Origin: Chamaecyparis obtusa
Lineage: Eukaryota; Streptophyta; Pinopsida; Cupressales; Cupressaceae
DNA length: 64,000 nucleotides
Reading direction: 5' to 3'
Assembly: GCA_027943335.1 (NCBI GenBank)
Contig: BSBK01002057.1
Location: forward strand, 496,001 to 560,000
Position 1 is the first letter of the stretch. Each line of letters starts with the position of its first letter. Positions 1 to 12,900 of the stretch are shown here, piece after piece. The notes beneath the pieces were generated by a model. The model was not told the origin of the DNA, searched no databases, and worked only from the letters and a program-made list of their open reading frames with translations. A program made the position numbers and the translations under genes.

Positions 1-2718
1 AACAGCATCATTAGTCTTCTTGTAGGGAATGAAATGTGCCATCTTCGAGAATCTGTCAACTACCACAAAAATTGAATCGTGTCCCCGCTGAGTCCTCGGT
101 AAACCAAGAACAAAGTCCATACTGATATCCTCCCAAGGCTTCTCTGGTATAGGTAATGGCTGATACAACCCTATATTCTGCTTCACTCCTTTCGCCATCT
201 GACATACTCTGCAACTCTGTACAAACTTCTTCACATCTTGCTGCAATTGTGGCCAATAATAATTTTCACTAACCAAAGAAAGGGTTTTGTCACGACCAAA
301 ATGTCCAGCCAATCCTCCACTATGCTTCTTCTTGATGAGATTCTCCCTCATAGAACTTCGTGGAATGCACAACTGACTCCCTCTAAATAGCATATCATCT
401 TGGATGATAAAATCCAGCCATTTCGTCCTGTCTAGAGTAACAGGTTCTGTACAAGCTTTCCAAGCTTCACCAAAATCAGGATCCTCTGGATACAAATTCT
501 TGAGTTCCTTGAACCCAATCACTTCAATATGCATTTCTGTCAGCAATAGTTGCCTTCTGCTAAGAGCATCTGCAACCCTATTAGACTTTCCACTCCTGTG
601 TTTCAAAATAAATGTATAACTCTGCAAAAATTCAACCCATTTCAAATGCCTTTGATTCAATTTTCCTTGACTATTCAAATATTGCAAAGCTTGATGATCA
701 GTATACAAAACAAACTCCTTAGGAAGCAGATAATGTCTCCACTTCTTTAATGCCTGAACTATAGCATAAAATTCTTGATCATAAACATAATATTTCCTCT
801 TGGCATCATTTAACTTCTCACTGAAATACGCAACAGGTTTACCTTCTTGGCTCATAACAGCTCCTATTGCAGTACCACTAGCATCACAATCTACTTGAAA
901 CACCTTATTAAAATATGGAAGTGCTAAAACAGGTTGTTCTGTAACTTTTTGTTTCAACAATTGAAAACTCTTTTCTGCCCCATTAGTCCACTTAAACTCT
1001 TTTCTATCCCCTCTCATTGTTTCAGTCAAGGGACCACAAATACTGCTAAAATTTTTGATAAATTTTCTGTAAAAGCTAGCTAGACCATGAAAAGATCTTA
1101 CCTCAGTAGCACTCCTTGGAGTAGGCCATTCAAGGATAGCCTGTACCTTCTCTGGGTCCATTTTTAGACCTTCTGCTGAAACTACAAATCCCAAATACAC
1201 TAACTCTTTCTTCACAAAACTGCACTTCTTCAAATTAATCAACAATTTCTCTTCCCTCAACTTCTCAAATACCATACGAATATGCATCATATGCTCATCC
1301 AATGTCTTACTAAAGATCAAAATATCATCTAGGTAAACAATGACAAACTTACCCAGAAATTCTTTCAGAACCTCGTTCATGAGCCGCATGAAAGTGCTCG
1401 GTGCATTGGTTAGCCCAAAAGGCATGACTAACCACTCATACAGTCCTTCCTTTGTCTTGAAGGCAGTCTTCGATTCATCTCCCTCCCTGATCCGAATCTG
1501 ATGATATCCACTTTTCAGATCTATCTTTGAAAAATACACAGCTCCACTCAAACAGTCCATAATATCATCCATTCGTGGCAATGGAAACCTATACTTGATT
1601 GTGATCTTGTTTATTGCTCTGGAATCTGTACACATCCTCCACTCTCTATTCTTCTTTGGTGCTAATACCGTAGGTACAGCACAGGGACTCAGACTCTCTC
1701 GAACCAACCCCTTCTGCAATAGCTCATGTACTTGTCTGTTCAACTCTTCACTTTCTGCTAGTGTCATTCTATGTGCTTCCTTGTTTGGCAAACTGGCTCC
1801 TGGAATCAAATCCATTTGATGAATGATCTTCCTTACCGGTGGTAATCCATCAGGTACATTATCAGATACAATATCCTGAAACTCATTCAATAAATCTGCA
1901 ACCTCTACAGGTACATCCTCTACTTCTTCTTTACCAACTTTTGGAATTAAAGAAAAACACACATGCTCGTGCCTCATACCATCTAGGAATTTTCTTCCAT
2001 CAACAAATGTTATTCTTGCATTACCACATACCTTTTCTTCAGTCTCCTTCAATGGTTTTAGCTTATGCTGCACTCCATCCTTTGTTAGGGAATAGGTATT
2101 TGCACGACCATCATGTACAGCACATCTGTCAAACTGCCATGGTCTACCCAACAACATATGACATGCATCCATAGATATGATATCACACAATACCTCATCT
2201 TGGTATCCACCAATCTTGAACTTCACCAGGCATTGTTCATTGACCATGACCTTGTGGTCATCTTGTACCCAGGCAATCTGATATGGATGTGGGTGTTTCT
2301 GTCTCTTGAGCTTCAACTTTGTCACCATCTCTTCTGACACCAAATTGTCAGTGCTTCCACTATTGATAATCACATCACAACATTTACCTTCACACTTGCA
2401 CCTGGTGCGAAACAAGCTCCTCCTTTGCTTAGGTTCATTCTCACCACTCAACAGGACTCTTCTGTTAATCAACGTTTCTCCTCTTTCAGCATCTTCAGAA
2501 TTTGATGATCTGGCATCTTCATCTACATGTGCAACTCTGGCCTGGCCTTCATTTCTCCTGTCTGTTCTGCCTTGGCGCTGAGGACATTCAAATGCCCTAT
2601 GACCTTCTCCATAGTGAAAACATGTTCCACAGAAGCCACCTCTTCCAGATCCTTGTCCTCTTCCTCTTCCTCTTTGATCTCTATTATTCTGATCCTGGAA
2701 GCGATTGGAATTATTTCC
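1..2718 (-). CDS. G1 pol: protease, reverse transcriptase, RNase H, integrase (partial)
   Basis: Reading leftward from 2718, the frame is open for 906 codons to the window edge, whereas the gag just upstream in the same frame has five stops. The order is the end of Gag with a zinc knuckle, aspartic protease, RT, RNase H and integrase. The RT active site YLDD is at 1324-1335. The RNase H region ends in VADALSRR. The integrase zinc-binding histidines are near 300-340, its Cys pair near 200-225, and the first catalytic Asp near 115. Two lesions are missense: the zinc knuckle reads CFHYGEGH (second Cys is Tyr and one residue is missing compared with G2), and the protease DSG is NSG (catalytic Asp replaced by Asn at 2362-2364). 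The RT should be sound by motif, but the protease should be inactive. There is no start codon of its own; it would be made as a Gag-Pol fusion. Confidence 0.9.
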
Positions 2719-3576
2719 TCACTGATTCTGACTGCTACTGGCCTCATCCTTCTTTTTCGGATCTTCATTTCAGCCACCATATGACCGTCCACCAGATCGT
2801 CCACCGCGACCTCTTCCGTTTTGTCTGCTCTCAAACTTCTTGTTCAGCTTTTCCTCTACTTTTAGGGCAAACTGGTATGCCTCTTCAATACTGTTCATTC
2901 GAACCAGATTCAGCTCCTTCTGAATGCTTGGCCTTAACCCATTAAAGTATCGGGCAACTTTCTCCTTATCAGCTTCTGCATGCCCTGTTCTGATGAGAAG
3001 TCGATAGAACTCCTCTGTATACTCCTGAACAGATCTTCCTGCTTGCTTCAAACTCTGCATTTTCTTCAGCAGGTCAAGCTCATAATCAACAGGAATGAAC
3101 TGTCGCTTCAATTTATCCACCATCCGATCCCATCTCGTGATTTTATCTTTCCCTCTTCTATTTCGCTCCAATTGAATTTCTTGCCACTAGATCTTCACAT
3201 GACCTTTCAGTCTGGCCTTCACAAATTTGACCCTATCAGGATCGTCAACATCTTCGTACTCAAAATATTCCTCACATTCATTGATCCAGTCAATCAATTC
3301 CTCTGGGTTAAGATTTCTAGAAAATGTAGGAACCTCAATCTTAGGTCTTTTTTCAATCTTGGAAATGGCCCGAAAAAGTCTTTCTTCCTCCTGGTTCACA
3401 ATTTCAACTTCTCCTTCTTGATATTCTTCTTCGGCTTCATCCTCGCTTTCATCTTTGACATTAAGATTCATTCCTCTACCAATGTCTTCTTGTAATGCTC
3501 ACACTTGTCTCTGCAGCTCTCTAACCTCAGGTGTTACAATACCAGCTCTTCTGCCACGTTCCCTTCATGGAGGCAT
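2719..3576 (-). pseudogene. G1 gag, interrupted by stop codons
   Basis: The start codon at 3574-3576 gives MPP, matching the start in G2. In-frame stops are at 3565-3567, 3499-3501, 3187-3189, 2767-2769 and 2719-2721. Conserved capsid stretches are an acidic N-terminal region, EELIDWINECEEYFEYED, a KGH motif, FIPVDYELDLLKKM, EYTEEFYRLLIRTGH and an Arg/Gly-rich tail. This is the coat protein of the retrotransposon particle. The frame runs on into pol without a shift, so the family uses one continuous Gag-Pol frame. The concentration of stops in gag while pol is open is unusual (see findings). Confidence 0.85.
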
Positions 3577-3663
3577 TTTCGCGATGCGCACTGAAACCCT
3601 AGCCACGGTCCTGGTGCAAACTGCCTCACAGTCGGCGATCTATTTACACACTCAAGAACCCCT

Positions 3664-3675
3664 GCTCTGATACCA
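3664..3675 (-). other. G1 primer binding site (tRNA-iMet type)
   Basis: The minus strand reads TGGTATCAGAGC, two bases inside the 5' LTR. It is complementary to the 3' end of plant initiator tRNA-Met, the usual minus-strand primer for these elements. The match is perfect over 12 nt. Confidence 0.9.
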
Positions 3676-3677
3676 CT

Positions 3678-4536
3678 TGATGAAGGGTGCTCCCCTTAAT
3701 ACCACAAACACATAACAGAAATAGAGAAACAACAACAATATGCAAGAACAGAAAATTGGCTTCTTATTATCTCCACAAATGTGGAATTACAAACTTTTAG
3801 AATTATAATATGCAAAGCCACATGGGCATTCCCTTACAATATTCTGTAGGACAAAGCCTCAAACTATTACCCAGATCTACTACCCAGAACTATTCTGAAC
3901 TGCCTAAGACAATAATATAGCCTTCCTTATATAAGCAATTTTTCCACCGCCTGGGAAGGTTCCAGAATTTTAGCCAATAAGGCCGACCAAACTTAGAATT
4001 ATTTTATTTTACATTTTATTACATCATAGTCGGCTCAAGATAACCTTTGAAACCTGAACAGAAATTTTGAAAAAAATTATTTTCCGCCATTTCAGGTGAC
4101 CCAACTTTCGAAGACCATAAGTCATCACCAGTTGACCCGATCGGCTATTATAACCCCATTTCAGAAATGCCATGAAGCACTCTACAGGCTTGATTGGTGC
4201 AAGCGCCCGTCACCCAAATTTTTGACCTCATTCGGGGCCTCTAAAGCCTTCAAAACTGAGTTCAAAGTTTCTGTACCCTGCTGCCAATACCGAAAATCTT
4301 CAATATCTTCCAATGTACACTTGAACTGGCAATGAAACTTTACTGGCAGACTTATATGACCAAAATGAACCTCCAAGAAAGAAATCAGATCATTCTGAGC
4401 ACATACAAAAATTACCAAAAATAGTAACTTTCCACAAATAGCAGCTCTGCACAAGATAGCCCTTATTGAATTCAAAAAATAGAAATATTTTTGGGTGATG
4501 CAAGATTGCTCTTACACCCAGGATGCTCCTGCATCA
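3678..4536 (-). repeat. G1 5' LTR (859 bp)
   Basis: It begins TGATGCAGG and ends CTTCATCA on the minus strand, and is nearly colinear with both 860-bp G2 LTRs. A minus-strand TATA box (TATATAAG, complement at 3926-3933) marks the promoter. The partner 3' LTR is outside the window, so the insertion cannot be dated here. Confidence 0.92.
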
Positions 4537-6050
4537 AAAAACACATCTGCAGCACTTGGAATAGAGGACCCACCTTCTTACCAACTTCATCAAACATGAC
4601 ACATGGCAACAAGTCATGATCCTGTGACTACTAGCCCCTAAGAAACTTTCTACTAAGTCTTTACGCCCTTAGTCAATTTAAACCAATCCCATGGTCCATA
4701 TTAAAAAATAGCACTAGCCCCACTACAAATGTTTCCTTGTCTCTACATCTAATTAGATGGCTATCATGATCATGCACTGGATAAGGGCCATGAACTTTTA
4801 TTTTGAGGCATCATGTCTGCCATTGATCTTCCTCACAACCAATTGAGCCTTACATTGCTAACAAACTAGGACCTCCTGATACTAACTACCAAAATGTCCT
4901 TGACAAGTTGGTTTAACAAATGCTTTGAAGCTGGTGGTCCTACTGAGAACCATGGATAGGTGGCACTTTGTCGTGATCCTACGATGGATAAAAAGACTGC
5001 AGCTTGAGGCTTGAGGGATCACGCCAACTGTTAGATCATCCAAATCTGACTATGCTTTAATCTTTGGCTAAGCTTTGACCATAGATCCATCATGAGATTC
5101 AACAACCAATACAATTCTCACAATCTCAAGACATACCTTTAAACCTAGTTATATTAGGAGACTTGGAGATAAAACTTATCTCCAAGTCGATGGATCTTCA
5201 AATGTTTAGCCAATAACCACTAGAATCACAAGATTAAGAGATCACCTCTTTCTCTAAGTCACCAAATAAATTATCTTAATTGTCAAACATCTAGAGATCT
5301 GGAGATGACCGCAAACTATCAAGTCTTTTACTTTATTGCTGAATCTCTAGATTCAAATAGACTTTACCAGTTCTTCATGAGATTTAGAGATAAGTATCTT
5401 TCTTAAAGATCATTTCCTTTATTTCTTGATCTCTGAATGATCCTTAACTTAACTTCCACCTTGCAAGATTATGAGAAAAACCGTCACACCAAATTGTCAA
5501 AGGTTACGGTATCTCTACCAAGACATCAAGAGATCCAAAGATAACCTGCTTCACCAAGTCGCAAGATAAAATCAACTAACTACCCAGGATTTTTTCTAAA
5601 GCATCAAACGACCATCAAGTTTTGCACTTCTTACCAACTAGGCCCAAAAGACATAACACTTCTGTTGGATTTATCTTTGCTTACATCTGTTGGACTTAGC
5701 ACTACATATTGACTGAGCCTGAAAGACTTAACATTTTTAAACATTGGGACTTAATAAACGTTGAGAAGCATTGTCAAGGTTTCATAACTTAGGAAAAATC
5801 AAATGAGCCTGCTAGAAAAAAAATAAACTAAAGAAGAACATGGCCCCACCCAATGATGAAGTGTAACACGTGCAACAAAGGGGAACTTAAGTGGCTGGAA
5901 AAAGTAACGAAGAAATAGACTTGGGTAGGGTTTTATGAACTTAGACAATTCTTTTGAGACCCTAGCATGGATAAACCCTATTTCTCAAACCTGAAGCATA
6001 AATTGGCCATTTTCATTAGATTTTTTGCATGACAAGAAAATGGGCTAACA
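4537..6050 (-). repeat. T1 3' LTR, segment right of the G1 insertion
   Basis: It aligns along its length with 10048-11560. Shared blocks include GGCACTTTGTCGTGATCC-like sequence, GACTTGGAGATAA with its inverted partner, and the terminal GGGCTAACA. Divergence is several percent with small indels, so this is an old insertion. The rest of the LTR is on the far side of G1. Confidence 0.8.
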
Positions 6051-6433
6051 GGGGCTCTATTTGGGGATGTATGCCTCTTCCAGGTGTAACAAGGATTCAA
6101 AATCTTTTGGTTGAGCAAACCACCCAAAATATAATAGACTTCTCTTCTTACTTCAAAAAAATAGGGAACCCTATTGAAAGAAAACACACCACATGACTGA
6201 AAAGAAAACAATTGTACAACATATACAATATTTACAAATGGCCCAAAGCCAAAAAAATGAAATCATTGCTTACCTCTGTCAAACATATGATTTTCATCTC
6301 CATAGAGAAAAGGTAAACTTAAACTTTCACTTCCATCAACATGATCAAAGGTAATGCCATATACCTCCAGCATATCATACAAAATGTGATCAATATACTC
6401 ATCATCATAAAACACATGGGACTTGTGCATAAT

Positions 6434-7610
6434 CTAAAAAATTTGATAATTTTGTGATACAACTAAGCCATGATTGTTGAACCAAACATCATCTTGCAAA
6501 TCATAACAATCATCATGAATGAAGCCCATATCACAACTTGAAAAATCATCATTTTGATGAAAAGAAAAAGATTCACCTTTTTCTACACATTTGGTATCAT
6601 AAACATCCTTTTCATCAATGATTTTCATAAGAGGAAAATCATTTTGAAATACAACATTTGCTGACCACTCCCACTATGCATTTACCATCCTCAAATGATT
6701 CATCTTCTCGTCCATCCGAATCCCACTTTATGCTCATTTCATCAGCAACATGGGAACACTCTACATCATCATCTTTATTTGTATAAAGCTTCTCATAAGA
6801 ATACCTTTCTATCATATCCCCATAATCTAATTTTGCACTTGCAACTAATTCCTGACCACCACAAGAACTCATACCTTGATCATTCTCACCAGAGGATTTA
6901 TACTTATATAAATCATCTGCAATAGTTTCATTATCAAAACAAAAATCAATAGAGTTTAATATTTGTTGACCATATGGATGTTTACATTTTCTATATTCAA
7001 TTGTCAATAAATCAGAGATATCATCACTAATGAGGAGAGGAAAACTTAACTCATCCTTAGTACTCTCATCCAAATCTTCACTCAAATAATTTTTAGTTTC
7101 AAATTCAGGAATCTCTGAATCAGTAGAAGATCTTGAGCACAATTATTCTGACTTCTAATCACTACTATGATCTGAATGCACTACTAACATAACTTCATCA
7201 TTCTGAGAAACATTTTCAGCATCAAACATGGGTTGCTCTAGGATATCATTTGTATTCTTTTCTTGACGATGCTCTCTTAGTAATTAACTTACTCCACTCA
7301 TCATCATCAGCAAAATCCTTCAGGAACAACCATTTGAAATCAATCAATGAAGACACACATTTTGGGGGTAAACTTGAATACCAATCAATTGCAACCCCTT
7401 TGAAGGATCTCCCAAAAAGCATCATGCTAACATCCCCCTCAAAGATCTGATATTTTACAATAAATCTAAAGAATGCTAAAACATGTCTGAGTGTTGTCTT
7501 AGACTAATCATCAAAAAGTGGGATCAGATTAATGACCTCAAGAGGAAAAGAATTGGGGAATCCTAGAACACGTCGACAATTTAAAGGTTCATCCAACTTG
7601 ATAGTACACA
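6434..7610 (-). pseudogene. T1 gag-like gene, degenerate
   Basis: The minus strand from about 7610 reads a plant gypsy capsid pattern: LGFPNSFPLEVINLIP, then FGRSFKGVAIDWYSSLP, then FKWLFLKDFADDDEW. The WYSSLP block is typical of the retrotransposon Gag fold. A stop falls in the first part, and shifts occur near 7290 and 6640. Downstream are two acidic blocks (codons within 6639-7142 and 6434-6628) rich in Asp, Glu and Ser, with CYDLQDDVWFNNHG near the end; I read these as the Gag C-terminal half. No zinc knuckle is visible. The capsid assignment is fairly sure; the acidic part is inference from position. Confidence 0.6.
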
Positions 7611-8211
7611 GGCTTCTAAGCTAGCTCTTCTGCTGATTACTCACTTTCTTTGAAACAAGAAGAGGACAATTCATCTTATTCTTTCTTTAATAGAGGTACA
7701 TAAAAACATTTTGACCTCTATGAAAACACTTCAATGTTTCTTGACATCAACAAGATATTCAACAAGGAAACATGAAACTGCACACTATCACTCTTCCCTT
7801 CTTACTAGTACTAAAACAATTGATAGGGAAACATTTCTTATAAACATGATTTCATTAAAAAATAGCTCTGAAGCTTGCTTCACTAAAATTTTTGTAGATT
7901 CACCACCTCCTTGAAGAGAACAAATATTCTAACCATTGAAAACTCTTTCTGTATCCTTTTCCATCAACACAACAAAACTTCAATAGGGTATAGAAACTAT
8001 TTATTGGGACTACAAATTCTTCATATTTTTCATTCTAAACATGCACTGATCAAATAGAGAACTTTAGAGTCACCACTCACACTTGGTGAGATGATATTTA
8101 AATATTTTAAACTTGACTCTATACTATCGATGATAACTACTGGATGAGAAAAATAAGAAGGCTAGGAGTCTAGCTCTACTTGTACCTACATTATTTATAC
8201 TTGGTTATAAT
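7611..8211 (-). other. T1 5' untranslated leader
   Basis: About 600 nt lie between the PBS and the first gag-like codons. The sequence is AT-rich, with no open frame of note and no recognised domain. Confidence 0.4.
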
Positions 8212-8232
8212 AGCTCCCCAGTAGAGTTGCCA
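8212..8232 (-). other. T1 primer binding site (Tat/Ogre type)
   Basis: The minus strand reads TGGCAACTCTACTGGGGAGC, close to the PBS that Tat/Ogre elements use (TGGCGACTC.. CTGGGGA). It follows an LTR end in CCAACA at 8236 by three bases. A second weaker copy of the same junction lies near 8330-8350. Confidence 0.65.
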
Positions 8233-8235
8233 TCT

Positions 8236-11200
8236 TGTTGGTGGCTCAGATGGGCCAAATCAATCTAGATAGTAAAATATTGATAATATGTGGTATAACC
8301 ATAGATTCTTAACATATTTTATTACTTTTTTATGTTCCTCCTAGCAGAGTCATCATCTTGTTGGTGTTTTTTCTTGCAACCTCCTTTCTTGGGTGAGAAC
8401 TTGGGAACCAAGTTGTGGGAATGAGAACTTGGAACAAAAACTCAACACCGTTAGCAGAAAAAAGACAAGAGAAATCCAACAAGGTATGAATACCTCCTTC
8501 ACTTCGAGCTCCACATCACTCAGGTGGGTATTGCCTCATCTGCACACACATGACTTCTTTTGAAAAAAAAAAGCTTGCAAATATATAAATGTGGAATAGA
8601 TTTCAAACCCTATAGGTAACTTGTACCTCAATGAATTTTGACCATATCTTGTGCCATATCCCTCTTGCATAGAGTAAGTCTGAAAACTAGAAAATACTTC
8701 TAAATCCTCCTCTCAACATGAAAGGGAATTTTTTTTCAATTATATTTTGGATGAATGGATCCCTAAAATACCCTAGATCTCTCATAGACCAGTGCCTTCT
8801 CTAATGCGCAACAGAGTGAAATAAATCACTGTAACATAAGACTTATGAAAAAAAAGATAACATAGTCTAATATGTATAATGTCTTAAATCAAACATACAC
8901 CATTGATCAAATTCTACTTAAGAATCCACCTATGTATTTAGATATGCAATTACCTATTCAAATAATTTAACCCTCCCCTTGGAAGAGACCCTAAAATAGA
9001 CAATACATTAATCAACATCCACTAAAAGACAAGTTGGACATATCCTTGATATCCTAACTCATACACATCTGAAGATAAATCCTAAATCCTAGTTATTCCC
9101 TTGAAATAACTCTATTGCAAACTTACAATAGAAGAGACCAAAACACCCTTGATGCTTTAACCCATGTGATTTAGGAAGTAAAATGGAGAGAAATTGATAA
9201 CAATATGAAAATGTTGAAATCCCATTCATAAGACAAACCATTATAAAACATATCCTTCTCTAAAACCAGACAGGAAACAGGAACACCCTGTATGTAGAAA
9301 AAGAGGGATATATTTATAGAGGAACCACTCTTGGAACTAGCTCTAAAAATTATAGAGAATTTTCAGACCCTTTTTCCTAGTCTTGGAAGCCCTCTTATAG
9401 AATAGGGTTGCAACAAGCTATAGAACATGGGAAAAGTTAGGGAAAAACTAGGTCTTACAAGCACCTCAAGCACCAAACACACCAAGAATTTAAAATAGAC
9501 AAGAAAGCTTGAAAACCAGGGAAGGATCAGATCAAATTTGATTTACAATATTTGGGTTTCATCATCTAGGACAACCATGGTTACAAATTCAAAAGGTCTT
9601 CTTGTTGCAGAGAAAAAATTAATGCCAGAACCACTAACAACAAACTTGCGTGTATCAAGATATTGAAAAACTAACAACCATCAAACCCTAGGTGCCCTTC
9701 TTAAAGTATCTGTCCTCTACATTAAATTGGCATAGCACTTTAGGAAACAAAAATCAGTTCATGATGGCTACCTATAACTTACTCATCAATTTTTACTTGC
9801 AACAGTCCTTCCAACAAAAAAAAACTAATTCGATTCAATGTTTCTAGCTCACAGACTCTATTTTCTGTTGGAAAAAACCCTTAAACAATTCAAATATTCG
9901 GGCCACAATGGTTAATTGATCAAGTTTAAAATGCAGCCATTGATCCCAATTTTCCTGGCACATCATGTGGTTCACATTAAAATCAAAAGAATGGTTAATT
10001 GGGCTTTAAAAATAACCAACCACATCACCTCCTCGACAACCAATAAAAAAAACACATTTGTAACACCTAGCACAGATGACCCACCTTCTTACCAACTTCA
10101 TCAGACAATATACATGGTAGAAATTCATGATCCTATGACTACTATCCCTTGAGAAACTTTTCATTGAGGCTTTATGTGCTTCCTTGATTTAAACCAATCC
10201 CACGATCTATATTAAAAAATACCACTAGCCCCACTGCAACTATTTCCTTGTCTCTACATCTGATGGTATGACTATTGTGATCAAATGCTGGATAAGGGTT
10301 GGGCTCTTTTCTTTTGAGGCATCATGCCTACCATTGATCTGCCTCACAACTGATCAAGCCTTTCATTGCAAACAAAGCAGGATCACCTAACATTAACCTC
10401 CAAAATGACCTTGACCACATAGTTTAACATATGCTTTGAAGCTGGTGGTCCCACTAACAATCGTGGATAGGTGGCACTCTATCATGATCCCGCAGTGGAT
10501 AAAAAGACTATAGCTTGAGGCTTGAGGGATCACACCAACCATTAGATCATCCAGATCTGACTATGCTTTAATCTTTGCCCTAGCTTTGACCATAGTTCCA
10601 TCATGAGATTCAACGACCAATACAATTCTCACAATCTCAAGACATACCTTTAGCCCTGGTTATATTAGGAGACTTGGAGATAATACTTATCTCCAAGTCG
10701 TTGGGTCTTCAAATGTTTAGCCAATAACTACCAGAATCACAAGATTAAGAGAACACCTCTTTCGCTAAGTCACCAAATAAATTATCTTAATTGTCAAACA
10801 TCTGGAGATCTCGAGATGACCGTGAACTATCAAGTCTTTCACTTTATCACCGAATCTCCATATTTAAATAGACTTTACCACTTCTTAATGAGATTCAAAG
10901 ATAATTGTCTTTCTTAAAGCTCATTTCCTTTATCCCTTAATATTTGAATGATCCTTGACTTAACTGCTATCTTGTGAGATCATGAGAAAATTGCTGCACC
11001 AGATCACTGAAGGTTAAGGCATCACCACCTAGTCATCTGTAGATTCGGAGATAACCTGCTTTGCCAAGTTGCAAGACAAAGTCAACTAACTACCCAAGAT
11101 TTTTACTGAAGCATCCAACGGCTGTCGGGCTTTGCACTGTCTACCAACTAGGCTTGAAAGACATAACACTTATGTTGGATTTCTCTTTGCTTACATTTGT

Positions 11201-11560
11201 CAGACTTAGCATTGCATACTGACCGAGCTCGAAAGACTTAACATTTTTAAACATTGGGATTTAGGAAAAGTTGAGAAGCATTGTCAAGCTTTTATAACTT
11301 AGAAAAAATCAAACGAGCCTGCTAGGTAAAAAATAAACTAAAGAGGAACATGCCCCCCCTTGACGATGAAGTACAACACATGCAACAAAGGAGAACTTAA
11401 GTGGCTGGAAAAACTAACGAAGAAATAGACTCGGGTGGGGTTTTATGAACTTAGACAAAAATTTTGAAACCCTAGCATGGATAAACCCTATTTCTCAAAC
11501 TTGAAGTAGAAATTGGCCATTTTCATTAGATTTTTTGCATGATAGGAAAATGGGCTAACA
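8236..11560 (-). repeat. T1 5' LTR, about 3.3 kb
   Basis: The right edge is fixed by comparison with the 3' LTR (TGTTAGCCC on the minus strand). The left edge is placed next to the PBS and is less certain, because the matching part of the other LTR is outside the window; 8346 is an alternative. LTRs over 3 kb are normal for Tat/Ogre relatives. Open frames inside are short and unconvincing. Confidence 0.6.
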
Positions 11561-12900
11561 AATTGCTCAACCAAAGTTGGCTAGAACCATAAGAAAAACC
11601 CTACAAATCCCATAGTAAATGCAGTACGACACATAGATACACTAGTTTGAGAAAAGGTTTTTTAATTTTCTTACTAATGGTTATTGTGGTAAGTTATTTT
11701 TTGTCATTAGGTCTAGTGTTATTTATGACAAGTATGATCAAAATTTTCTTTGCTTTTAGAAGTTCCTGGAGTATATCAATGCTGACATTCTCATAGTCTC
11801 ATTAGATTTTTTCATAGGATCATGTGCTTTATTTAGTCATCTTGAACATGATGTATGGAATCTCTACTAGTTGAGCATATTCATCTTGTTATATCGATGG
11901 ATGACAATTATGACCAGAAAATTGGTTTGATAATAATGATTTTTTGTCTTAAGCCTCTAGGGGTTGGTCTGAGTGATTGGAATACTCACTATGACATTTA
12001 AAGTTATGTATTTTTTTTCATTTATCAATGTAATTGGGTTATCTTTTATATACTATATGTTCAGTTGTAATTAGGTTGGCTAGGTTCTTTATGATGCCCA
12101 TTTCCATGCTGAGGTTGTCTCTTCTTAGTCTTGTGAGGGTTTTGGGAGTGCAATTATTTCCCTACTGCAATTTATCTGGTATTTTTCTAGGATAAGGTCT
12201 TTGATACATTATAAATTTTTTAATTTTAATATTACATAGATTCTGGAAATTTGATAAATTTAATTAAATAATCAATTATTTTAGTAAATAGCTATTTTTT
12301 ATTTGATAAACTAAAATACATATATATTTATCTAATTGAAAGTAATCTAGCAATTTGATATATTTAAATTAAAATAAATGTTCAAAATTGATGTACTAGT
12401 AATATATTAGAAACTAACATCATATACAAGTTTAAAAAAATTAAATGAAAAATGTGCATAACTAATTCCTTAAAGAAATGTTATTTTAAGTGTCATAATA
12501 CATGAACTATGTAGGTGTCCATGTAGATGGCCTACCATGAAAATAACTAACATAGAGGACTCATAACTAACAAATAAAATAAACAAACCATTCTAAAAAT
12601 CAAGGCAAATAAAACAAAAAAAATTGCAAGAGATAATTAACAAGATAAATAAAAGATGTGTATACGAGGAAGACATCATGACACAATTATTGTTATGACT
12701 AGCTAAACCATTAACAATTAATTGTTAAAGGACAAAAATAAATAATTATGTTTACATTTATGATAATACCATATGCAACATCATTCAAAAACTAACAATA
12801 CTTAAATTTGTTTATATTATGTGGAGTCACTCATCTATATTGTATCAATTAGGATCAAAACCTAGTTGTAACAAAAAATAAGTTTGTGTTAACAATTTGG
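11561..12900. other. AT-rich stretch, nothing recognised
   Basis: It has long T and A runs and many stops in all frames. No LTR pair, coding motif or RNA gene is visible. It could hold the 3' end of the LINE to its right, or old decayed repeats. Confidence 0.4.

Larger units (their letters stand above)
1..4536 (-). mobile_element. Gypsy G1: Ty3/gypsy chromovirus-like LTR retrotransposon, left part outside window
   Basis: Read on the minus strand, the order is 5' LTR (3678-4536), PBS (3664-3675), gag (2719-3576) and pol (1-2718), which runs off the left edge. The integrase C-terminus, chromodomain and 3' LTR lie outside. The chromovirus assignment comes from close similarity to G2, which has a recognisable chromodomain. 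The right flank begins with an A-run (4537-4541), the likely target duplication. It is inserted in the 3' LTR of the Tat-like element T1. Confidence 0.93.
4537..11560 (-). mobile_element. T1: Tat-like, gag-only (non-autonomous) gypsy element
   Basis: Two diverged direct repeats, 4537-6050 and 10048-11560, both end GGAAAATGGGCTAACA and flank about 2.2 kb. Minus orientation is inferred from gag-like coding on that strand and a Tat/Ogre-type PBS at 8212-8232. The right repeat is then the end of a long 5' LTR (8236-11560). The left repeat is the 3' LTR, cut by G1 at 4536 and continuing beyond the window. The internal region has room only for a leader and gag; I see no RT, RNase H or integrase. 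It presumably relied on enzymes made by other copies. Confidence 0.75.

Noticed and set aside
2502..3495. Several plus-strand ORFs of 85-171 codons across gypsy G1
   Set aside because: They lie opposite gag-pol, repeat in G2 at the matching place, and show no domain; they are reverse-strand shadows.
4537..6050. Segmental duplication of host DNA (matching 10048-11560)
   Set aside because: Edges, PBS and gag-like reading fit an LTR pair better.
6639..7142. 167-codon minus-strand ORF as a host gene
   Set aside because: It continues a capsid reading upstream and lies between LTRs, so it is read as the Gag tail.
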